Shown: piece by piece, positions 1 to 8,352 of the stretch | Numbering within the stretch: the first letter of the stretch is position 1 | How the letters are laid out: every line of letters begins with the position of its first letter | Assembly: GCA_902490585.1 (NCBI GenBank) | Contig: CABUEI010000015.1 | Span: forward strand, 1-44,883 | DNA length: 44,883 bases | Direction: 5' to 3' | Source of the DNA: an uncultured Oscillospiraceae bacterium | GTDB taxonomy: Bacteria; Bacillota; Clostridia; Oscillospirales; Ruminococcaceae | The notes under the pieces: model-generated | Databases searched by the model: none | What the model was told of the DNA's origin: nothing | Seen by the model: only the letters and a program-made list of their open reading frames with translations | Position numbers and translations under genes: made by a program

Positions 1-1808
1 ATAAACAAATCAACCGATGTAGGCGACTTCACAATGAAAAATGCTACCGGTGACGAAACGATATACGCTTACTCGACAAACAGCTATAATGACTGGGTTA
101 TTATCGGTGCGCCGAAAACAAGCGACCTTAATTATACTCAGGTGCAATGGGCGCTGCTTGTAAGTCCGTTTTTACTTTCGTTACCATTCTTGTTATCAAT
201 ATCATTTACTTCTCGTCATTCAACAGAAAGCTCCAGGAAAGTCTTAAAGAGCTCAAAAAGGCAAACTCCGCAAAAACACAGTTCCTTTCTTCAATGAGCC
301 ATGACATACGCACACCTATGAACGCAATTGTCGGTCTTACTGAAATTGCCGAAAAGAATATTGATGATAAGGTAAGAGTTGAAAACTGCCTTGGTAAAAT
401 ATCACTTGCAAGTAATCATCTGCTGACGCTGATAAACGATATACTTGATATATCCCAGGTGGAAAGCGAAAAATTCACGCTCAATCCGGTAGAATTCTCG
501 CTTACCGATTCGGCGCAGGACCTTGTAAACATTATTTATCCGCAGGCACAGCAAAAGCAGTTGCTTTGCTGTATACACCTGAGAAATATAACGCACGAGT
601 ATCTGACCGCAGATAAACTCAGGCTCAACCAGATATGGCTCAATATTCTGAGCAATGCGGTAAAATATACCTCCGCCGGCGGTCGTATTGATATATACCT
701 TGAAGAATTTGAAGTCGCTGATGAAAACGACAGAATAGGTCTTATCTTCACTGTCAAAGATACCGGTTGCGGTATGAATGAAGAGTTTATACAGAATATT
801 TTTGAACCGTTTGCCAGAGAAAAAGATAGCCGTATTGATAAGATACAGGGTTAGGGACTTGGTATGGCTATCACGAAGCAAATAGTCGACTTGCTCGGCG
901 GAACCATTGATGTCAGAAGCAAGGAGGGCGAAGGTTCTGTATTCAGTGTCAGAGTTATACTTGATGCACCTGAAAATCAGAAGATCGACTACAGACTTGA
1001 CGGAAGATGTATTGCTCTCATCGGCGGAGAAAACGCACTTACGGAAACAGAAAAATTCATAAACGAACTCGGCGGACAGGTACTTACCGCCACAAACGGC
1101 GAACAGGCTGTCAAAGCTATAGAGGCTTTCAGAAACAATGTCGATAAGGTTGACCTTGTTATCATTGACAGGATCATGGCTGACATGACTTGCCTTGATA
1201 CTGCTGAATTGCTCATGAAAAACTTAGGCGACAGCTGTCCTACAATGATTATCTCGGCTTTTGACCATAGTGATATCGAAAGTGAAGCAAAGAATATCGG
1301 TGTTTCCGATTTTATAAGCAGACCCATTTTCAGAACCTTGCTTGTTGAAAAGCTTTGGTACTGGCTTGACAACCAGGCAGAAAATACCGTAAGCGATAAC
1401 TCTGGCGTTGAATGTGAATTTTCCGGTATACGTCTTCTTGTCGCAGAAGCCAACGATATCAACTGGGAAATTATAAGCGAACTTCTGGAGATGCACGGTA
1501 TAAGTGCGGACAGAGCAGTAAACGGACGTGATTGTGTAAATATGCTAGGTATGGCATCGGAAGATAAGTACTTCATGATTCTTATGGATATACAGATGCC
1601 GGTACTGAACGGTCTTGAAGCAACAAAAGAAATCAGACAAATGGATAATAAGAAAAAAGCGGAAATTCCTATCATTGCCATGACAGCAAAAGCATTTGCT
1701 AAAGATGTTAACGATTGTCTTGACGCAGGAATGAACGCTCATATAGCAAAACCTATCAATCTTAATCTGCTTATGGCAGAAATAAAAAAATATATGGGAA
1801 GAAAGTAG
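1..1808 (+). pseudogene. Hybrid sensor histidine kinase/response regulator, disrupted (5' end outside window)
   Basis: Three collinear pieces of one membrane-bound hybrid kinase. Bases 1-~155 (frame 1) encode the end of an extracellular Cache-like sensor domain (YAYSTNSYNDWVIIGA) and enter a membrane helix. The frame then moves to frame 3, consistent with one missing base near 150-157, and continues through the helix, the HisKA box (SSMSHDIRTPMNAIVGL, His phosphosite) and the N box (NILSNAVKYT). At 852-854 an in-frame TAG falls inside the ATP-binding G2 box: IQG-stop-GLGMAITK where GTGLG is expected. The same frame then carries a degenerate receiver and a second receiver with MDIQMP (phospho-Asp), whose acidic pocket reads EAND instead of EDNE. 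The gene lies 6 bases upstream of a solute-binding lipoprotein, a common kinase partner. Two independent lesions argue for real decay, although assembly error is possible. Confidence 0.85.
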
Positions 1809-1814
1809 AACTTT

Positions 1815-3122
1815 ATGAAAAAGAAAATCGCATCGGGACTGAGTGCAGCGTTGCTGATCACCTCACTTTGCGGCTGTAACAGCTCAAGCATGGACAGTGG
1901 CAACATACAGGAAAAGGAGTTTGTGCCGTCGCTGGACACCTCGACCAAAACAACGATTGAGGTAAAGGGCAGCTGGTCGAATTTTGAGGCACTTGAAGCG
2001 GTTGCGGCAGATTTCAATGAAATTTATCCCGATGTAACGATCAGCTATACAAGGGTTGACGATTACACAAATATGCTGTCTACTATCGTTACCGGAGCGG
2101 ATAAACCCGAACTGGTAATGTTCGATGTCAACGGATATTACAAGAATAAGAGTGAAATAGTAACTAATCTGGTGGACTTGTCCGATATTGGACTGAACAC
2201 AGACGTACTTGACGGTAACCTCAATGTTTGTTCATCAGCAGACGGAAAGTTCTGTGCTCTCAACTGGGGCAACAAGACTACCGGATTTGTTGTAAACAAA
2301 AAATTACTCAGCGAGCTTGGCGTTGAAATACCGACAACACACGAAGAATTCCTTAATGCCTGCTCTGCTCTTAAAAGCAAAGGATATACGGAGATTGTCG
2401 GTTGTAACGACAGCATATACAAGAACATTCTGAACAATGATACAAAATACCGCATACATAACCTTGACAACTGCGACAGCGTTCTGAATCAGCTTTCAAA
2501 TGCAAGCGACGGCTGCGGAAAGATATTTGAAAAAGAATTCAAGCAAATGTTTGAACTTGTAGACAACAAATACATTGATTACAACAAAAACGAAGAAATA
2601 ACTGATATATACGAAGCAAGTATTCTGTACTTCTTTGAGGGAAAGACGCCGTTCCTCTGCTTTGACACCGAGGGATTCAGCGGCATGAAAAAACGTGAAA
2701 GCAAATCAGAAACATTCACGGCAAATCCGTTTGAGTACGAGTTTGTTTCGCTACCGGTTGAAAATGATGTTCCTGTACTCAGCGTCACACATTTAGCCGG
2801 TCTTGCGGCAGTAAGCGGAAGCAAAGAAGAAGAACTTGCGAAAGAGTTCCTGCGTTTTACCTGCTCAAAGACTGAGATAGAGAAAATGGCTGAGGTAAAG
2901 GGCGTACCTAGCTCTACAAAGGACTCAAAAACAGACTCACGTTTTGAACAGTACAATGAAATTGAGGCTGTAAGAAAGGTTAACCCGGTTTCTTCAGAAA
3001 AGCTTGCACTTGCAGATGAAGCATTTGCTTATACGCTTGAAAAGATAGCAACTGGAGAAACGAATAACGTTGAAGAAGCGGAAACGTTTTTTGAACAATA
3101 TCTCAAGAGCGTGAATAACTGA
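1815..3122 (+). CDS. Extracellular solute-binding lipoprotein, ABC transporter family 1 type
   Basis: A 435-residue protein of the size and layout of family 1 (sugar-type) substrate-binding proteins. The N-terminus is a lipoprotein signal (MKKKIASGLSAALLITSLCG followed by the lipobox Cys), so it should be anchored on the outer face of the membrane. The mature part has the typical pattern near residue 50 (EVKGSWSNFEALEAVAADF, then YPDVTISYTRV). No ABC permease or ATPase follows; it sits directly behind the broken hybrid sensor kinase and ends at a terminator. This suggests a ligand-presenting partner for that sensor rather than a full importer, which is inference. The ligand cannot be read from sequence. 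Only a weak GGAAG-type ribosome site precedes the ATG. Confidence 0.85.
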   Translation: MKKKIASGLSAALLITSLCGCNSSSMDSGNIQEKEFVPSLDTSTKTTIEVKGSWSNFEALEAVAADFNEIYPDVTISYTRVDDYTNMLSTIVTGADKPELVMFDVNGYYKNKSEIVTNLVDLSDIGLNTDVLDGNLNVCSSADGKFCALNWGNKTTGFVVNKKLLSELGVEIPTTHEEFLNACSALKSKGYTEIVGCNDSIYKNILNNDTKYRIHNLDNCDSVLNQLSNASDGCGKIFEKEFKQMFELVDNKYIDYNKNEEITDIYEASILYFFEGKTPFLCFDTEGFSGMKKRESKSETFTANPFEYEFVSLPVENDVPVLSVTHLAGLAAVSGSKEEELAKEFLRFTCSKTEIEKMAEVKGVPSSTKDSKTDSRFEQYNEIEAVRKVNPVSSEKLALADEAFAYTLEKIATGETNNVEEAETFFEQYLKSVNN

Positions 3123-3126
3123 AAAA

Positions 3127-3171
3127 AATTCCTCACAGATTCTGTAGATGAATCTGTGGGGAATTTTTTTA
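3127..3171. terminator. Bidirectional rho-independent terminator
   Basis: A 16-bp stem (3127-3142 with 3150-3165, one G-T wobble) and a 7-base loop, flanked by an A-run on the left and TTTTTTT on the right. It serves the lipoprotein gene on the plus strand and the convergent MATE gene on the minus strand. Confidence 0.9.
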
Positions 3172-3178
3172 TATTTTC

Positions 3179-4501
3179 TCAGAAACGTTTTACTGCGTAA
3201 TAATACATACCCATTCCGATAGCACCTGTTATTATTTCGGATAACGGAAAAGCGAGCCATGTATAATCAAGCCCGATAAGCGAAAACAGCCAGAACAAAG
3301 GAACAAGGCAGACTATCTGACGCAGTACGGATAAGAATGTACTGGTCTTGGAATAACCTATAGACTGGAAGAACACAGGCGTCATGAATGAAAATACAGC
3401 AGGAATAAAGCTTGCGCCTATAAGACGGAACCCTACCGCACCGATACTCTTCACTGTTTCACTCTGAGTAAAAAGTCCTATAAGCTGAGTAGGAATAAGC
3501 TCAAACGACAACACGCCGAGTATCATGAATACTCCCGAAATAATCAGCGAACTGCGGAATATTTTTCTGCAACGGATATAATCGCCGGACGTGAAGTTAT
3601 AGCTGAGAACAGGTACTATACAGGTCTGAAGTCCCAGAAGAGGAATAAAGAAGAACGACTGCAATTTATAATACAGACCCAGTACCGTTACCGCTTCATC
3701 GCAGAAACCTGCGAGGATTATATTAAGAATTGCTATGTACACAGTATATAATGACTGCATACAAATTGACGGATAGCCGAGTTTGTAGATATTCTTCACT
3801 ATCTTCGGCATCTGCTTTATTGAGGGCGGTTTTCTGGCACCCTTTACGCTGACAATTACAGCGGCGGCTATCTGACCGATAACTGTAGCTATTGCCGCAC
3901 CTTTTATTCCAAGTCCTGCAGTGAAAATGAACAATGGATCAAGGATAATATTTATAACCGCACCGACTATCTGTGCTATCATCGGCAGTTTCATATTTCC
4001 TGCCGCCTGATGTACCTTTGTCCAGTTACCCTCAAGGAAAAGACCTATACTGCCTATACTTACTATAAGTCCGTATTCATTTGCATATTGCATAGCTACC
4101 GGCGACTGTACAGACAAGCCTACATACAGCCCCATAAATGCCACTGACAGAACCGAAGTCAGCGCCCACATAATCACCGCAAGCACCATTCCGACACCTG
4201 CGGTATGATTTGCTCCTTTCTCGTCTTTGAGTGCATATTGCTTTGCCATAAGAGTGTTTGTACCGACACCTGTTCCGACGGCTAGTGCGATTATGATAAG
4301 CTGTATGGGATAGATTGCAGACAGTGCCGTCAGTCCGTCATCAGAAAACTGACCGACAAACAAACTGTCAATTATATTGTACATTGCCTGAATAAGTTGT
4401 GCTAACATTATCGGCGGAGCGATACGGAGCATTATTTTCCACACACTCTCTGTCCCGAAAAACTCAGGCGACATGGAATCTGATTTTGCTTTGGTTGCCA
4501 A
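3179..4501 (-). CDS. MATE family multidrug/Na+ antiporter
   Basis: A 440-residue polytopic membrane protein of normal MATE length, with about 12 hydrophobic segments in two homologous halves. The first half contains the MATE signature APPIMLAQLIQAMYNIIDSL followed by FVGQ. Such proteins export cationic or organic compounds by Na+ or H+ antiport; the substrate cannot be predicted here. The start codon is TTG at 4499-4501, chosen because a good AAGAAGG ribosome site lies 7 bases upstream; the next ATG, nine codons in, lacks such a site. It is a single-gene unit with its own promoter (4540-4568), convergent with the solute-binding protein gene and sharing its terminator. Confidence 0.9.
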   Translation of the reverse strand: MATKAKSDSMSPEFFGTESVWKIMLRIAPPIMLAQLIQAMYNIIDSLFVGQFSDDGLTALSAIYPIQLIIIALAVGTGVGTNTLMAKQYALKDEKGANHTAGVGMVLAVIMWALTSVLSVAFMGLYVGLSVQSPVAMQYANEYGLIVSIGSIGLFLEGNWTKVHQAAGNMKLPMIAQIVGAVINIILDPLFIFTAGLGIKGAAIATVIGQIAAAVIVSVKGARKPPSIKQMPKIVKNIYKLGYPSICMQSLYTVYIAILNIILAGFCDEAVTVLGLYYKLQSFFFIPLLGLQTCIVPVLSYNFTSGDYIRCRKIFRSSLIISGVFMILGVLSFELIPTQLIGLFTQSETVKSIGAVGFRLIGASFIPAVFSFMTPVFFQSIGYSKTSTFLSVLRQIVCLVPLFWLFSLIGLDYTWLAFPLSEIITGAIGMGMYYYAVKRF

Positions 4502-4539
4502 AAAATGACCTTCTTTATCTAAACAATGTTTGCTGTATG

Positions 4540-4568
4540 ATTATAGCACTTTAGAACAAGGATTTCAA
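4540..4568 (-). promoter_or_regulatory. Sigma-A promoter for the MATE gene
   Basis: Minus strand TTGAAA (4563-4568), 17-bp spacer, TATAAT (4540-4545). It lies about 40 bases upstream of the TTG start. Confidence 0.75.
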
Positions 4569-4593
4569 GAGAAAACACGCCATAATTGAGGTA

Positions 4594-4621
4594 AAAGCCG
4601 TGAACTTTCGCTCACGGCTTT
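4594..4621 (-). terminator. Hairpin terminator at the end of the glycan operon
   Basis: A 10-bp perfect stem (4594-4603 with 4612-4621) lies 8 bases past the glf stop codon. On the minus strand it runs into only four T residues, so it may be a moderate terminator. Confidence 0.6.
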
Positions 4622-4628
4622 CAAAAAC

Positions 4629-5792
4629 TTATTTATTCATATTGTCGATATTTTCACACTGTTCCAGTGCACGCTTGAGCGCCTGATCCATGTTGTAATA
4701 CCTGAAATCAGCCAGTCTGCCGCAACAAACGAGATTTTTTACCTCTGATGCCAGAGCCTCATACTTTTCATACTGCTCCATGCTCTCCTTTGTGAGAACG
4801 GGATAGTATGGCTCAAGTTTTTCGCCCGACTTATACGGAAGAGGATATTCTACTGCATAGGTACTGCCCTTTACATTCTGGACGGGAATTTTCTTGTACT
4901 CTGTGATTCTGGTAAAGCCCTTTTCCTGAGGATATGCGACAACAGGAGCATCCTGAAGGCTGTCCTTGTCGGTATACTTATACTCAAAATGCAGTGAACG
5001 GTAAGGAAGTCTGCCGTATTTTTCGCCGAATAACTCATCAAGCGCACCTGTATAGACAAGAATGTTATTATACGGCTCGCCGTCAACATACAGCTTATTA
5101 TCCTTTACGGTAATCCGCTCAAGTGCCTCGACACCGGTTCTGACCGTGATATTCTCGTGGTTCAGAAGATTTCTGAAGAACTCTGTAAATGAGTGTACGG
5201 GCATTACCTGATATGCGTCATCGAAATATCCCTCATCATACGAAAAACGAAGAGGCACTCTTTTAAGTACAGACGGGTCAATTTCTGATGGTGATACGCC
5301 CCACTGCTTAGCAGTATAAGGTGCATAATCGTTATTAAAAAGATACTGTGCGTATTCTCTTATATCCTCGTCCTCGTTTTCGAGAACTTCAACTACAGTA
5401 GCCGTCGGTCTGCCATAATAAGCCTTTTGCAGCTTTTCTTTCAGCTTTTCAGCCTTGTCCTTATCAAAGAACTTATCAATCGTAGTAAAGTTGAATGGAG
5501 TGGGTGTGTATGTGTTATTCCATACAGCACCGCAGGTCAGCTTATAATCCGACCACTGCTCATAACGGCACATATAATCAAAGAGATATTTCTCTTTTGT
5601 ATGGAAAGTATGAGGACCGTAATCCTGTACGAGTATTCCGTGATCGTCAACGTGGTCGTACATATTGCCGCCGATATGATCCCTGCGTTCCCATATCTCG
5701 ACCTTTTTGCCTTGCTCTGCTAAATGACGGGCTATAACCGCACCCGAAAGTCCGCAACCGACTATCAGCGTGTCAAAATCAATATTGCTCAT
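4629..5792 (-). CDS. glf: UDP-galactopyranose mutase
   Basis: A 387-residue FAD enzyme that interconverts UDP-galactopyranose and UDP-galactofuranose in the cytoplasm, supplying Galf for cell-surface glycans. The N-terminal dinucleotide fold is clear (VGCGLSGAVIARHLAEQGKK), followed by the family motifs HIGGNMYDH and GPHTFHT. The conserved arginine stretch (PLRFSYDEGYFDD) that contacts the substrate diphosphate is in the middle, and the C-terminal CCGRLADFRYYNMDQA is typical. Length matches the family. It is the last gene of the minus-strand glycan operon; its start overlaps the rfbC-like stop by one base (TGATG), implying translational coupling. Confidence 0.97.
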   Translation of the reverse strand: MSNIDFDTLIVGCGLSGAVIARHLAEQGKKVEIWERRDHIGGNMYDHVDDHGILVQDYGPHTFHTKEKYLFDYMCRYEQWSDYKLTCGAVWNNTYTPTPFNFTTIDKFFDKDKAEKLKEKLQKAYYGRPTATVVEVLENEDEDIREYAQYLFNNDYAPYTAKQWGVSPSEIDPSVLKRVPLRFSYDEGYFDDAYQVMPVHSFTEFFRNLLNHENITVRTGVEALERITVKDNKLYVDGEPYNNILVYTGALDELFGEKYGRLPYRSLHFEYKYTDKDSLQDAPVVAYPQEKGFTRITEYKKIPVQNVKGSTYAVEYPLPYKSGEKLEPYYPVLTKESMEQYEKYEALASEVKNLVCCGRLADFRYYNMDQALKRALEQCENIDNMNK

Positions 5793-6367
5793 CAGAAGCC
5801 ACCGTACTTGCTCATGAACTCTTTGAATGTCTGAAGGTTCTTATCCTTGTCTGCAAGTATAACCTTATCTATTCCGCCTACTCTGTCGAGCTTCCAGTCT
5901 ACAGCAATATCGGGATCATTCCACATGATACCGTCATCATATTCACCGTAGAACTTTTCTCCGCACTTGTAGGAAACTATACTGTCTTCAAGCACAAGAT
6001 AGCCGTGTGCACAACCTGCGGGAACAAGTATTTCGTTATGCTTCTCGCCTATAAGCTCAAATGCAAGCCATTTCTTGAATGTAGGGCTGTCCTTGCGTAA
6101 GTCAACAACAACATCGTAAACATGACCGTGTATACAGCGTACAAGCTTAGGCTGCTGTTTTTCACGCTGGAAATGAAGCGCACGGATAACGCCCTTGTAG
6201 CTTGTTGTGTAGAATACTTCGGCAAGGTCGTGCTTTATGCCATTAGCCTCGAACACTTCCTTTGAGTAGTCCTTTGTGAAACAACCTCTTATATCATCGG
6301 CATTAAAAGGTGTTACTTCAATAAGTCCCTTTATTTCTGTTTCCTTGAATTCAAACTTCTGTATCAT
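5792..6367 (-). CDS. rfbC: RmlC/RfbC-type nucleotide-sugar 3,5-epimerase (likely acts on a CDP-4-keto-6-deoxyhexose here)
   Basis: A 191-residue cupin enzyme of the dTDP-4-dehydrorhamnose 3,5-epimerase family. Family landmarks are present: GVIRALHFQ with the catalytic His, KLVRCIHGHVYDVVVDLR, LVPAGCAHGYLVLED, and the active-site Tyr region YGEYDDGIMWNDPD. By family it epimerises C3 and/or C5 of a 4-keto-6-deoxy nucleotide sugar. No rmlA or rmlB is nearby, while CDP-glucose synthesis and dehydration genes (rfbF, rfbG) are in the same operon, so the natural substrate is probably CDP-4-keto-6-deoxyglucose; that is inference. It overlaps the upstream reductase gene by four bases and glf by one. 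Confidence 0.88.
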   Translation of the reverse strand: MIQKFEFKETEIKGLIEVTPFNADDIRGCFTKDYSKEVFEANGIKHDLAEVFYTTSYKGVIRALHFQREKQQPKLVRCIHGHVYDVVVDLRKDSPTFKKWLAFELIGEKHNEILVPAGCAHGYLVLEDSIVSYKCGEKFYGEYDDGIMWNDPDIAVDWKLDRVGGIDKVILADKDKNLQTFKEFMSKYGGF

Positions 6368-7272
6368 TTCTGCTCCTTTATCCAGTCCATTGTTTTCTTG
6401 ACACCCTCAGCAAAAGGAATTGTAGCTCTGAAGCCTGTATCCTTTTCTGTAATTGAACAGTCAAAGTCCGAAAGCGGCATATTAACACCCGTGAACGGAA
6501 CGTCACCAAACACAAATTCCTTATCGGGAGCAAGTGCGGATTTCATCTCAAGAACAAATTCTCTGAGCGGCTTTGCATCGGAACTGCCTATGAGATAGTG
6601 GCAGAAAGGCTTACCGTTCTCGCCTATAAGGTAGAATGCTCTTGCAACATCGTCTATATAAACAAAGTCGTAATTCTGTGTTCCGCTTGTGAACTGTAAC
6701 GGTTCATCATTTATGATCTTTCTGATTGTTGTGTTTACAAAACGGGGTGACAGCTCGCCTGCACCGTATGCGTTCGTAATCTTTGCCCAGCAGAGATCTA
6801 TGCCTATCTGTGCCGCAACGCTCATGCACATTGTATGCGCTACAAGCTTACCACTGCCGTATATGTAGCCGGCTCCGGGCTTGTTGCCCTGCTTGAATGC
6901 GGCTGATATGGTTTCATGCTCCATGATTGATCCTGCGCATACAAACTTCTTGCAGTCCATTTCCTTTGCCACACGCAGACAGTCAACTGTCCACTGAGCG
7001 TTATTGAGCTGTAAAGCTGTATCTGCTCTTGCAGGACCTGCCGAACCTACCCATGCAAAGTGATAGAAAACATCAATATCACGATCGGGGATAAGTTCTG
7101 AAAGCTTTGACGACTCAGAAAGCTCATGAGCCACAAATCTTACATTTTCGGGTATATTGTTATTGCAACCCTCACGGTCAAGGGCGATTACCTCAACATT
7201 ATTCTTTACTAATTCACGGACAAGCGCACTTCCGACAAAGCCGTTTGCACCTGTTACAAGAGCTTTTTTCAT
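6364..7272 (-). CDS. NAD(P)-dependent epimerase/dehydratase, probable 4-keto-sugar reductase
   Basis: A 302-residue extended short-chain dehydrogenase. The N-terminus has the nucleotide-binding TGANGFVGSALVRELVKN (GxxGxxG). The catalytic Tyr-xxx-Lys is visible in YIYGSGKLVAHTM, preceded by the usual Ser in VCAGSIMEH. Placed between the CDP-glucose 4,6-dehydratase and an RmlC-type 3,5-epimerase, the simplest role is NAD(P)H reduction of the epimerised 4-keto group, giving a CDP-6-deoxyhexose. Substrate and stereochemistry are inferred from context only; it could instead be a C4 epimerase. It shares one base with rfbG upstream and four with rfbC downstream. Confidence 0.85.
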   Translation of the reverse strand: MKKALVTGANGFVGSALVRELVKNNVEVIALDREGCNNNIPENVRFVAHELSESSKLSELIPDRDIDVFYHFAWVGSAGPARADTALQLNNAQWTVDCLRVAKEMDCKKFVCAGSIMEHETISAAFKQGNKPGAGYIYGSGKLVAHTMCMSVAAQIGIDLCWAKITNAYGAGELSPRFVNTTIRKIINDEPLQFTSGTQNYDFVYIDDVARAFYLIGENGKPFCHYLIGSSDAKPLREFVLEMKSALAPDKEFVFGDVPFTGVNMPLSDFDCSITEKDTGFRATIPFAEGVKKTMDWIKEQK

Positions 7273-8327
7273 TACTTTACCTCCAGATATTCGTTTATCT
7301 GCTTTTCCATAACGGCGCTTATATCACCGCCTGCAAGATATACCTTGCTCCACTCGGTCACCTTTTCGATAGCATCCGAAATGTGCCAACGTGGGCTCCA
7401 GCCGAGTACACGTTTTATTCTTGAGCAATCAAGCTTCAGGAAATTTGCCTCGTGAGGAGCGTTCTTGTCTGCAACATTTTTCCACGTTGCACCGTCACCC
7501 CAGTGAGCACAGAACAGATCTACAAGCTCGCCTGTAGCGGCGCAGTCGCAGTCATCGGGACCTATATTGTAATTTCCTGCAAGGCTGTGATCCTCATACT
7601 GCTTCATGGCAAGCACAAGATAAGTTACTACAGGTTCAAGAACGTGCTGATAAGGACGTGTCGAGTAAGGATTTCTTACTATGATCTCCTGCTTTGCTTC
7701 CATCGCTCTTACACAGTCGGGGATAATTCTGTCCTTTGCAAAGTCACCGCCGCCGATTACATTACCTGCACGGCAAGTTGAAACTGCGATATCCCTGTTA
7801 TAGAAGAACGATTTCTTATATGAGCTTGTTACAAGTTCCGAACAGCTCTTAGAATTTGAATAAGGGTCATAACCGTCAAGAGCGTCATTTTCCCGGTAAC
7901 CCCACTCCCATTCGTTGTTCTTGTAAACCTTGTCGGTAGTAACGTTTACGAATGATTTTACGCTGTCACAAAGTCTTACCGCTTCGCAGATGTTTACTGT
8001 ACCCATTACGTTTGTTTCGTATGTATAGACAGGCTCGGCATAGCTTTCTCTTACTATGGGCTGTGCCGCCATGTGAATTACGATTTCGGGACGGTATTTC
8101 TGCATAGTTTCGTTCAGCTTTGCGAGATCTCTTATATCACCGATAACAGAAACGATTTCCTTTTCCACACCCGAAAGCTCAAAAAGAGAGGGATTTGTGG
8201 GGGGATTCAGAGAGTAACCGACTACCTTTGCTCCTGCCATGGAAAGCAGTTTGCACATCCAACTTCCCTTGAAGCCTGTATGACCTGTTACAAGCACGGT
8301 CTTACCCTTGTAAAATGACATATCCAT
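7272..8327 (-). CDS. rfbG: CDP-glucose 4,6-dehydratase
   Basis: A 351-residue SDR enzyme converting CDP-D-glucose to CDP-4-keto-6-deoxy-D-glucose with bound NAD. Visible motifs are VTGHTGFKGSWMCKLLS (GxxGxxG), the catalytic VTTDKVYKN (Thr-Asp-Lys) and YDPYSNSKSCSELV (Tyr-xxx-Lys), all characteristic of RfbG. The reading frame stays open upstream to 8399, but the ATG at 8327 is preferred: it has an AAAGGA site 8 bases upstream, begins right before the conserved FYKGKTVLVTG, and avoids overlapping the FkbM gene. It works directly after the rfbF product encoded two genes upstream. Confidence 0.95.
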   Translation of the reverse strand: MDMSFYKGKTVLVTGHTGFKGSWMCKLLSMAGAKVVGYSLNPPTNPSLFELSGVEKEIVSVIGDIRDLAKLNETMQKYRPEIVIHMAAQPIVRESYAEPVYTYETNVMGTVNICEAVRLCDSVKSFVNVTTDKVYKNNEWEWGYRENDALDGYDPYSNSKSCSELVTSSYKKSFFYNRDIAVSTCRAGNVIGGGDFAKDRIIPDCVRAMEAKQEIIVRNPYSTRPYQHVLEPVVTYLVLAMKQYEDHSLAGNYNIGPDDCDCAATGELVDLFCAHWGDGATWKNVADKNAPHEANFLKLDCSRIKRVLGWSPRWHISDAIEKVTEWSKVYLAGGDISAVMEKQINEYLEVK

Positions 8328-8352
8328 ATTAGTTGTTCCTTTACGAATTGCT

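Noticed and set aside
3260..3994. Overlapping open frames on the opposite strand of the long genes (for example within 9320-10009, 25973-26653 and 28077-28661)
   Set aside because: They lie wholly inside well-supported genes, lack ribosome sites and show no family motifs, so they are reading-frame shadows.
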